From JACKOF01 sp041571855 (GTDB taxonomy: Bacteria > Pseudomonadota > Gammaproteobacteria > Pseudomonadales > Porticoccaceae): 20,920 bases of DNA. This document shows, one piece after another, positions 15,704 to 20,920 of the stretch (its first letter is position 1; each line of letters starts with the position of its first letter). Below the pieces are notes generated by a model. It was given only the letters and a program-made list of their open reading frames with translations, ran no database searches and was not told the DNA's origin. The stretch is taken from positions 1 through 20,920 of the forward strand of contig JBFFTH010000017.1 of assembly GCA_041571855.1 (NCBI GenBank), in the 5' to 3' direction. A program made the translations under genes and the position numbers.

Positions 15704-17499
15704 TGTTCCACCCCCTGCTGCAGAAGGTCACCGCAGACCTTGCCGACAGAATAGAAATAGCGCTGCATATCCCAGGCGCCGGTCGGACACCGCTCAGCAC
15801 AGAGACCGCAGTGAAGGCAGACATCTTCGTCTTTCGCCATGATGCGCCCTGTTTTCAACACATCAGAAACGTAGACATCCTGTGACTTGTTCTCCGCCGG
15901 AACAAGCATACGGGAGCGCAGCTCATCTTCCGGTCCATTGTCGATAAAATTAATACAGGAAGTGGGACAGATGTCGGTGCAGGCGTCGCACTCAATACAC
16001 CTGTGGCGATCGAATACCGTCTGCACATCGCAATTCAGACAGCGCTCGGCTTCGATAAAGGCCGCATCCAGGTCAAAGCCGAGCTCGACTTCAAGATCCC
16101 GGTCTTTCAGCGCGCTTTCCAGGTCGACATGGGGCATCATCATGCGATCATCATCGGTCGGTGCACTGTCGTAGCTCCACTCGTGGATACCCATTTTCTG
16201 GCTCACAAGATTTGTCTTCGGCGGCAGCCGGTCGTGTACATTCTTGCCCTGGCAGTAAAGGTCTATTGAAACCGCGGCCTGGTGCCCATGGGCAACTGCG
16301 GTAATGATATTTTCGGGGCCAAAGGCGGCGTCACCGCCAAAGAATACTTCTGGACGCGAGGACTGAAAGGTTACCTCGTCCAGTTCAGGCAGGCTCCACT
16401 TGTTGAAGCGAATGCCGGTTGATTTTTCGATCCATGGGAAGGCGTTTTCCTGCCCGATCGCCACCAGCACATCATCACAGGGATAAAACACCGGCTCTTC
16501 ACCCTTCGACACCAGCGTCCTCTTGCCGCGCTCGTCGTAGACCGCGTCAACCCTGTCAAACTTCATGCCAACCAGCTTGCCATCCTCAACCACGAACTCG
16601 AGCGGCACATGGTTATCAATGATGGGAATGCCTTCGTTGATCGCATCCTCCTTCTCCCAGTCGGACGCCTTCATATCTTTATAGGGGCTGCGCACAATCA
16701 CCTTGACGTCTTTGCCGCCCAGGCGAAGGGAGGTGCGACAACAGTCCATCGCCGTGTTGCCACCACCGAGCACAATCACCCGCTCACCAATTTTTTCGAT
16801 ATGGTCGAACGCCACATTTGACAGCCAATCGAGGCCAATGTGGATATTACTTTTGCCCTCCTTGCGCCCGGGAAGCTTGGGCAAATCCCTGCCTCGCGGC
16901 GCCCCGCTGCCGACAAAAATTGCGTCGTAACCCTTGCCGAGCATTTCCTCCATGCTCTCAACATAATGATTCAGGTGTGTCAGCACACCCATGTCGAGGA
17001 TATACCCCACCTCTTCATCCAGCACGCGCTCGGGCAGGCGAAACGAGGGGATCTCACTGCGCATAAAACCGCCGGCCTTGACCTGGGCATCGTAGAGATG
17101 AAGCTCATAGCCCAGTGGCGCAAGGTCCCGCGCCACTGTCAACGAAGCAGGGCCACCGCCTATCAGGGCGATTTTTTTCCCGTTTTTAGGACCCACCGTC
17201 GGCAGTCGTGACCGGATGTCCTCCTTGTTATCGGCCGCGACCCGCTTGAGGCGACAAATCGCCACCGGCTTCTCCTCGACCCGGGCGCGTCGGCACGCCG
17301 GTTCGCAGGGACGATCGCAAGTGCGCCCTAAAATCCCGGGAAATACGTTCGACTCCCAGTTAATCATGTAGGCATCGGAGTAACGCTGCTGCGCAATCAG
17401 GCGAATATATTCAGGAACGGGCGTATGCGCCGGACAGGCATACTGGCAATCCACTACTTTGTGGAAATATTCCGGGTTATTGGTATCTGTAGGCTTCAA
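15700..17499 (-). CDS. GltD-like FAD/NAD(P) oxidoreductase with two C-terminal [4Fe-4S] ferredoxin motifs
   Basis: The protein resembles the glutamate synthase small subunit fused to a ferredoxin domain. N-terminal Fe-S cysteines occur in CQYACPAH and RTCDRPCEPACRR. An FAD-binding GGGPASLTVA follows at about 115, then an NAD(P)-binding VLGGGNTAMDCC and a final FAD contact GGDAAFGPENII. Near the C-terminus are two ferredoxin motifs, CIECDACTDICP and CLHCGLCAERCP. There is no ATG at the N-terminus. I chose TTG 17499 (599 residues), just after GGGGGG and matching the family start; the frame is open to TTG 17559. It leads the kor operon and overlaps korA by four bases. It probably passes electrons between KorAB and NAD(P), like KorC of Azoarcus evansii as I recall. 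Confidence 0.88.
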   Translation of the reverse strand: MKPTDTNNPEYFHKVVDCQYACPAHTPVPEYIRLIAQQRYSDAYMINWESNVFPGILGRTCDRPCEPACRRARVEEKPVAICRLKRVAADNKEDIRSRLPTVGPKNGKKIALIGGGPASLTVARDLAPLGYELHLYDAQVKAGGFMRSEIPSFRLPERVLDEEVGYILDMGVLTHLNHYVESMEEMLGKGYDAIFVGSGAPRGRDLPKLPGRKEGKSNIHIGLDWLSNVAFDHIEKIGERVIVLGGGNTAMDCCRTSLRLGGKDVKVIVRSPYKDMKASDWEKEDAINEGIPIIDNHVPLEFVVEDGKLVGMKFDRVDAVYDERGKRTLVSKGEEPVFYPCDDVLVAIGQENAFPWIEKSTGIRFNKWSLPELDEVTFQSSRPEVFFGGDAAFGPENIITAVAHGHQAAVSIDLYCQGKNVHDRLPPKTNLVSQKMGIHEWSYDSAPTDDDRMMMPHVDLESALKDRDLEVELGFDLDAAFIEAERCLNCDVQTVFDRHRCIECDACTDICPTSCINFIDNGPEDELRSRMLVPAENKSQDVYVSDVLKTGRIMAKDEDVCLHCGLCAERCPTGAWDMQRYFYSVGKVCGDLLQQGVEQ

Positions 17500-17692
17500 A
17501 CTACCCCCCGTGAAGCAATCTGCTTGGTGACTTGGGAATCTTATAATCGACCCTATCAATACTCCACACCAAATCGGCCATTTTTATGTTTTTTTCGGCC
17601 CCGACACAGAAGTCTGCCACAACCGTCAGCCGGGCCATCAAATCCGGCAATCCCACGGCTCCATTTGACCAACCATTACGCTTTAATTCACC

Positions 17693-17721
17693 TTGACAAA
17701 CCCTATTGAACTCGCCAAAAT
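17693..17721 (+). promoter_or_regulatory. Sigma70 promoter of tRNA-Met
   Basis: A consensus -35 TTGACA (17693-17698) is followed by 17 bases and CAAAAT (17716-17721), four of six at the -10. The start would be near 17728. The bases after the -10 are GC-rich (TCGCAGCCC), as in stringently controlled stable-RNA promoters. Confidence 0.65.
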
Positions 17722-17731
17722 TCGCAGCCCT

Positions 17732-17748
17732 TCAGGGATCAGCCCTGA
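17732..17748 (+). other. Small hairpin in the tRNA-Met precursor leader
   Basis: TCAGGG (17732-17737) and CCCTGA (17743-17748) form a perfect six-base stem with a five-base loop. It lies just downstream of the predicted start and 14 bases before the tRNA, with no T-run. It may only be part of the 5' leader removed by RNase P. Confidence 0.4.
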
Positions 17749-17761
17749 CACGAACGCCTGC

Positions 17762-17838
17762 GGCTACGTAGCTCAGCTGGTTAGAGCACAGCATTCATAA
17801 TGCTGGGGTCGGTGGTTCAAGTCCACCCGTAGCTACCA
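17762..17838 (+). tRNA. Elongator tRNA-Met (anticodon CAU)
   Basis: The 77-base cloverleaf has acceptor GGCTACG (17762-17768) against CGTAGCT (17828-17834). The anticodon stem is CAGCA/TGCTG with loop TTCATAA and CAT at 17796-17798. The T-arm is GGTGG-TTCAAGT-CCACC. The discriminator is A17835, with encoded CCA. It matches E. coli elongator tRNA-Met better than initiator tRNA or the lysidine-modified tRNA-Ile2. The first acceptor pair is G-U rather than G-C. A promoter lies upstream and a terminator follows nine bases later, so it is a single-gene transcription unit. Confidence 0.96.
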
Positions 17839-17846
17839 TATTCATA

Positions 17847-17878
17847 AAAAAGGCTCAGGTTTCTGTCTGAGCCTTTTT
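17847..17878 (+). terminator. Rho-independent terminator of tRNA-Met
   Basis: GGCTCAG (17852-17858) pairs with CTGAGCC (17867-17873) across an eight-base loop. Five or more A residues precede it and TTTTT follows. The A/T flanks make it potentially bidirectional, so it could also stop transcripts from the nnrS side. Confidence 0.9.
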
Positions 17879-17957
17879 CTTTTCCGGGCGCACTCTTCAT
17901 CCCATCAAAACAAGACTCAGAGATCGGTATCTCATAGAACCAAACTGCCAGATAGAC

Positions 17958-17975
17958 CCAAACTAAACAGTTTGG
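17958..17975. repeat. Perfect inverted repeat CCAAACT-AAAC-AGTTTGG
   Basis: A seven-base perfect stem with a four-base loop lies between tRNA-Met and the end of nnrS, about 105 bases past the nnrS stop. A further copy of CCAAACT occurs at 17940-17946. There is no T-run on either strand, so it is not a standard terminator. The rest of 17879-18081 shows no gene or other signal to me. Confidence 0.45.
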
Positions 17976-18081
17976 CCGGAAAGGGATGAGCTTATAAACA
18001 TTTATCCGTGCATTATGCCAGTCAGCACCATGCAAATAGACAGGAACACGGCCTACCCGATTAGGCATTCCTGTCGCTGCC

Positions 18082-19290
18082 TCAACCCGACCTTCCATCG
18101 ATCCTGGGACTAAAAAGCACCGGAGCATAAGCGAGCACAAAGGCACCGTAAGCAAAAACCCAGAACGCCGCCGCCATCAGGATAAACAATGTATTTTGCC
18201 CAAACAGCACAGAGGCGAATACACGAAAAAAGAAGGACAGCAAGAGCAGCGCGAACGCTGTCGTCATCACAGCGCCTACGTTAATAAGCCTGCCTGTGTG
18301 TCCCAGTGACACCCTAGAAATCATCGACAAAATCATCAGCCCCATGCCGCCGACTGTAATGGTGTGGTAGGCCGGAGAAACACTCTGCAGCAGTTCCAGT
18401 TTTTCCATTCCCAGCATTAATAAACCGGCACACAGGGCCAGGTAACTCAGGTGCAGCGACCAAACCAGGGGGGTGCTGAATGTGACCCAGATTCGCCAGC
18501 GCAGCGCACGAAGAAAATTTGCAAGACCGGCGATGATCAGAATCGCTGCGTCAACTCCCGGGGCAAGGGGAAGCAACTCGGAGACGACAAGGACTGAGAA
18601 AATGACAGTAGCTATTGACAGTTTTTCCAGCCAGTAAACCGGTGCCACCCGGGCAGTTCCGGTGCCGTTGGCTGTAAACATGGGAAAGACCCTGCCCCCC
18701 ATAATGCACATAACAAGGGTAACGGTTAACACCATGGTGTGGCCGATGACCTGATAGGGCGTGGCAATCACACCCATAGCGGATAGATGCATAAGCCCGT
18801 TAAGAACCGCCATCAACAGCAATATGGGCACAAAAAACAGATTGCGCCACAACCGGGCTTTGACAATGGGGAATGACAGAAACACAGCTGCCATAGGAAG
18901 AAATAAAAGATCAACGGCAACCACAAGATAAAACTGACCCACCGGCGGAAATAACAACAGCACCCTTGCCAACAGCCAGACAGAAACAAGCACTGCCAGC
19001 GGCTTTCCTTTAACACTCGGCACGCCAGTCCAAGTCTGCACAGCTGTCAGCAGGAAGCCCGCTATGATGGCAGCAGCAAAGCCGAAAAGCATTTCGTGCT
19101 GGTGCCAGAACAAGCTGCCACCAAAGGGTGAAATCTCGAGGTAACCGGTAAATGAAAGGCTCCAGAGCGCGATGCTGACCGCGCTAAATAAAGCCCCAAG
19201 CCAGAACAGGGGCCGAAAAGCCAGCCGAAAGAATGGCAATGTGTCATCCTGCTTCTCGCTTCTTACTTCTCGCCCGTCAGACAGCAACAT
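18082..19290 (-). CDS. nnrS: NnrS family multi-pass membrane protein
   Basis: NnrS is a heme- and copper-containing inner-membrane protein found with denitrification genes; in several species it lessens damage by nitric oxide. This 402-residue protein is almost all membrane helices, about twelve by eye. Family patterns are FFRLAFRPLFWLGALF at the N-terminus, WHQHEMLFGFAAAIIAGFLLTA, GHTMVLTVTLVMCIMGGRV with FPMFTANGT, and HTITVGGMGLMILSMISRVSLGHTGR. Conserved histidines in these stretches are probable metal ligands. The frame opens at TTG 19299, directly after the moaA stop, but ATG 19290 is the likelier start. It lies nine bases after moaA and must share its transcript. Confidence 0.95.
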   Translation of the reverse strand: MLLSDGREVRSEKQDDTLPFFRLAFRPLFWLGALFSAVSIALWSLSFTGYLEISPFGGSLFWHQHEMLFGFAAAIIAGFLLTAVQTWTGVPSVKGKPLAVLVSVWLLARVLLLFPPVGQFYLVVAVDLLFLPMAAVFLSFPIVKARLWRNLFFVPILLLMAVLNGLMHLSAMGVIATPYQVIGHTMVLTVTLVMCIMGGRVFPMFTANGTGTARVAPVYWLEKLSIATVIFSVLVVSELLPLAPGVDAAILIIAGLANFLRALRWRIWVTFSTPLVWSLHLSYLALCAGLLMLGMEKLELLQSVSPAYHTITVGGMGLMILSMISRVSLGHTGRLINVGAVMTTAFALLLLSFFFRVFASVLFGQNTLFILMAAAFWVFAYGAFVLAYAPVLFSPRIDGRSG

Positions 19291-19299
19291 AGCAGCCAA

Positions 19300-20307
19300 C
19301 TAACCGCCGGTGGCGTTCATAAAACGGACAATCTGCGGCCTGTTTTTATCGTAAAAGTGATGCCGCTCGGGCTTGATACTGATACCGTCCTGAATGGTCT
19401 TCTTCAGGATTCCCATATCGCCGGGGTGATGCCTCATCACCGCCCTGAGATCAATGGAATGCTCCTCACCCAGACAGAGCAACATACGACCTTCACAGGT
19501 GATCCTTACCCTGTTGCAATGGCCACAGAAGTTATGACTATTGGGAGAGATAAAGCCCACCCGAATATCACTGTCCAACATGCGATAGTAGCGTGAAGGG
19601 CCAGCAGACTTGGTTGCGCTGGCAACTAGATCATGTTCAGTGCGGATTATTTCCCGCACCTCGGCACTGGTGACCATCGATTCGCGGCGATTGCGCTCCC
19701 CCACATGGCCCAGCGGCATTTCTTCAATAAAACTGATATCGATTCTCTTGCCGCGGGCAAAATTGATCAGATCGATGACCTCGCCATCATTCTGACCCCG
19801 GATAATAACCGCATTAATTTTGACTCGCCCAATCCCGGCATCCTGAGCCGCGTCAATACCACGAAGTACTCTGTTCAAGTCGCCATGACGGGTAATAGCC
19901 CTGAATCGGTCAGGATTCAGCGAGTCCAGACTGATATTGATTCTGGAGACACCCGCTGAAGCCAGCTCTGATGAATAGGCCTGGAGCCTGGAGCCGTTTG
20001 TGGTTAACAGCAACTCATCCAGCCCCGACAAATTACCCAGACGTCGAAACAGCGAGAGAACATTTTTTCTGACCAGGGGTTCGCCGCCTGTCAGGCGAAT
20101 TCTTTTCACACCCAGTTCGACAAATGCCCGGCCGAGAAAAGCCATTTCTTCCAGAGTCAGCAACTTCTCGCGGGGAATGAAAGACATGTCCTCCGCCATG
20201 CAGTAAACACAGCGGAAATCACAGCGATCGGTGGCCGACATTCTGATGTAGTTTATCGTGCGCCCGAAAGAGTCAACCAGCTGATTATTTTTTTCTGCGC
20301 CAATCAT
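19300..20307 (-). CDS. moaA: GTP 3',8-cyclase MoaA (molybdenum cofactor biosynthesis)
   Basis: MoaA is a radical-SAM enzyme that, with MoaC, turns GTP into cyclic pyranopterin monophosphate, the first step of molybdenum cofactor synthesis. The 335 residues carry the radical-SAM CxxxCxxC at C29, C33 and C36. The second, GTP-binding cluster ligands are C261, C264 and C278 (CxxC-x13-C). LTGGEPL, TTNGS and NISLDSL are typical. The C-terminal Gly-Gly that assists catalysis is present (MNATGG). The ATG at 20307 has only a distant AGGA. It heads a two-gene unit with nnrS and no other moa genes are nearby, so it may be an anaerobiosis-specific copy serving nitrate reductase. An FNR-type box lies upstream. 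Confidence 0.96.
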   Translation of the reverse strand: MIGAEKNNQLVDSFGRTINYIRMSATDRCDFRCVYCMAEDMSFIPREKLLTLEEMAFLGRAFVELGVKRIRLTGGEPLVRKNVLSLFRRLGNLSGLDELLLTTNGSRLQAYSSELASAGVSRINISLDSLNPDRFRAITRHGDLNRVLRGIDAAQDAGIGRVKINAVIIRGQNDGEVIDLINFARGKRIDISFIEEMPLGHVGERNRRESMVTSAEVREIIRTEHDLVASATKSAGPSRYYRMLDSDIRVGFISPNSHNFCGHCNRVRITCEGRMLLCLGEEHSIDLRAVMRHHPGDMGILKKTIQDGISIKPERHHFYDKNRPQIVRFMNATGG

Positions 20308-20366
20308 CGCTATACAAGAATCCTGAAATTAGGGTCGTTTCACCCATGAGCTTACCGAGAAAAGAG

Positions 20367-20372
20367 CATATA
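20367..20372 (-). promoter_or_regulatory. Candidate -10 of the FNR-dependent moaA-nnrS promoter
   Basis: On the minus strand TATATG (20372-20367) lies where a class II FNR promoter would need its -10. The predicted start near 20360 puts the centre of the box at 20393-20406 about 40 bases upstream. Four of six bases match consensus and no -35 is evident, as expected for an activator-dependent promoter. Confidence 0.4.
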
Positions 20373-20392
20373 AAGTACTAATTTTTTCCGTG

Positions 20393-20406
20393 TTGATATA
20401 GGTCAA
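20393..20406. promoter_or_regulatory. FNR/Anr/Dnr-type binding site
   Basis: TTGATATAGGTCAA matches the CRP/FNR-family consensus TTGAT-N4-ATCAA at nine of ten defined bases. It lies in the divergent region between moaA-nnrS and a porin-like gene. FNR and Anr sense oxygen through a [4Fe-4S] cluster; Dnr senses NO through heme; sequence alone does not tell which binds. Confidence 0.7.
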
Positions 20407-20423
20407 AAGGCAACTCATATAAT
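20393..20423 (+). promoter_or_regulatory. Candidate sigma70 promoter of the porin-like gene
   Basis: TTGATA (20393-20398, five of six) and a perfect TATAAT (20418-20423) are separated by 19 bases, longer than optimal. The -35 is the left half of the FNR-type box, so factor binding would occlude it. The leader would be about 115 bases. Confidence 0.45.
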
Positions 20424-20459
20424 GGTGTTAGATTAGCATTCGAGAGGGAAGAAATCCTT

Positions 20460-20477
20460 ATTAAACAAATATTTAAT
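20460..20477. repeat. AT-rich inverted repeat ATTAAA-N6-TTTAAT upstream of the porin-like gene
   Basis: Six-base perfect arms with a six-base spacer lie within the predicted 5' leader of the gene at 20547. It could be an operator or simply AT-rich sequence. Confidence 0.3.
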
Positions 20478-20546
20478 ACATTAGTGGTAGCCTTTTTAAC
20501 CCCTAAGTATTAACCGCCACAATCACTACATGAGCAGGAAAAAATC

Positions 20547-20920
20547 ATGAAAAGTTCCTTCGTAAAATTATCAAAAAGCACGCTGGCTATTGCTGTTGCC
20601 GCGAGTGGAATTGCCCTTTCAGGACAGGGGTTTGCCGAAGAAGCAGCCTCGCTATCTGATGCCGTTAAAAATGGTACTGTTGATTTGAACTTCCGCTACC
20701 GTTATGAAAATGTAGACGACGACAGCAGAGCGGAGGAAGCCGATGCTTCCACCCTGAGATCCCGTCTCACCTATACCACCCAGGCCTACAAGCACTGGCA
20801 GGCCCAGGTGGAAGTGGACGACATCACCATCATCGGCGGGGAAAATTATGACGATTTCCACAACGATAAAACCGACCATGCGGTGGTTGCCGACTACGAA
20901 GGCACCGAGGTCAACCAGGC
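20547..20920 (+). CDS. Porin-like outer-membrane protein, N-terminal part (cut by window end)
   Basis: The frame is open from the ATG at 20547 to the window edge (124 codons). AGGA lies seven bases before the start. A signal peptide is clear: a basic start MKSSFVKLSKS, a hydrophobic core, and a probable cleavage after GFA (residue 30). The mature start then has beta-strand-like stretches VDLNFRYRYENV, TLRSRLTYTT and WQAQVEVDDI rich in aromatic and charged alternation, as in 16- to 18-strand porins and alginate-export-like proteins. The specific family cannot be settled from this fragment. It is divergent from moaA and shares the FNR-type box region, so it may respond to oxygen or NO. Confidence 0.8.
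   Translation, partial: MKSSFVKLSKSTLAIAVAASGIALSGQGFAEEAASLSDAVKNGTVDLNFRYRYENVDDDSRAEEADASTLRSRLTYTTQAYKHWQAQVEVDDITIIGGENYDDFHNDKTDHAVVADYEGTEVNQ

Noticed and set aside
17540..17560. Possible promoter or FNR-like site (TTGATAGGGTCGATTATAAG on the minus strand) before the kor operon.
   Set aside because: TTGATA and TATAAG are only eight bases apart, too close for sigma70, and no ATCAA half-site is present. The true kor promoter was not identified.
17817..18155. A 112-codon minus-strand open frame overlapping tRNA-Met and the end of nnrS.
   Set aside because: It covers part of the tRNA and its terminator, overlaps nnrS in another frame, and the product resembles no family I know.
20308..20392. 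A molybdenum-cofactor (Moco) riboswitch in the moaA leader.
   Set aside because: The leader is short and shows only a four-base-pair hairpin (20332-20345); the large conserved Moco RNA fold is not apparent.

Overview
The window is chromosomal DNA of a gammaproteobacterium, probably a marine or environmental member of the pseudomonad-like lineages (Pseudomonadales/Cellvibrionales type). The main reason is gene order. prmC, prfA and hemA read leftward, and a TPR lipoprotein, lolB, ispE, tRNA-Gln, prs, rplY, pth and ychF read rightward. From memory this is the Pseudomonas aeruginosa PA4664-PA4673 arrangement. Protein motifs, moderately high GC and Shine-Dalgarno use agree. The exact genus cannot be read from the sequence alone.

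Layout. (1) 34-3265, minus strand: a translation-termination and tetrapyrrole operon, transcribed hemA>prfA>prmC. HemA makes the first committed tetrapyrrole precursor from glutamyl-tRNA, PrfA is release factor 1, and PrmC methylates the GGQ motif of PrfA. (2) 3502-6678, plus strand: an envelope and isoprenoid operon with overlapping genes: an LbcA-like TPR lipoprotein, the lipoprotein receptor LolB, and IspE. (3) 6680-10285, plus strand: tRNA-Gln(UUG), prs (PRPP synthase), a rho-independent terminator hairpin, rplY (L25/Ctc), pth and ychF. These are nucleotide-supply and translation-quality genes.

(4) 10459-12756: accessory genes. An outer-membrane beta-barrel of the bacterial 'neuromedin U/MetA-pathway transporter' type (minus) is divergent from a membrane-anchored PQQ-dependent (sorbosone/aldose-type) dehydrogenase (plus). 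(5) 12780-17499, minus strand: a tightly overlapped three-gene operon encoding a 2-oxoacid oxidoreductase. It comprises a GltD-like FAD/NAD(P) subunit with two C-terminal ferredoxin clusters, a KorA-type gamma-alpha fusion, and a KorB-type TPP/Fe-S subunit. The best reading is a 2-oxoglutarate:NAD(P)+ oxidoreductase with its own built-in electron exit. (6) 17693-17878: elongator tRNA-Met(CAU) with a good sigma70 promoter and a terminator.

(7) 18082-20920: moaA and nnrS (minus) are divergent from a 5'-truncated-by-window porin-like gene (plus). Their shared intergenic region carries a near-consensus FNR/Anr-type box (TTGAT-N4-GTCAA), placed as a class II activator site for moaA-nnrS. This points to anaerobic or nitrosative-stress control and suggests that the organism respires nitrogen oxides or meets NO.

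I saw no mobile elements, CRISPR arrays, phage genes or clear horizontal-transfer scars. Most of the window is ordinary housekeeping. The parts most worth a second look are the Kor/GltD-like operon and the moaA-nnrS/porin control region. I did not find a convincing entirely new system.
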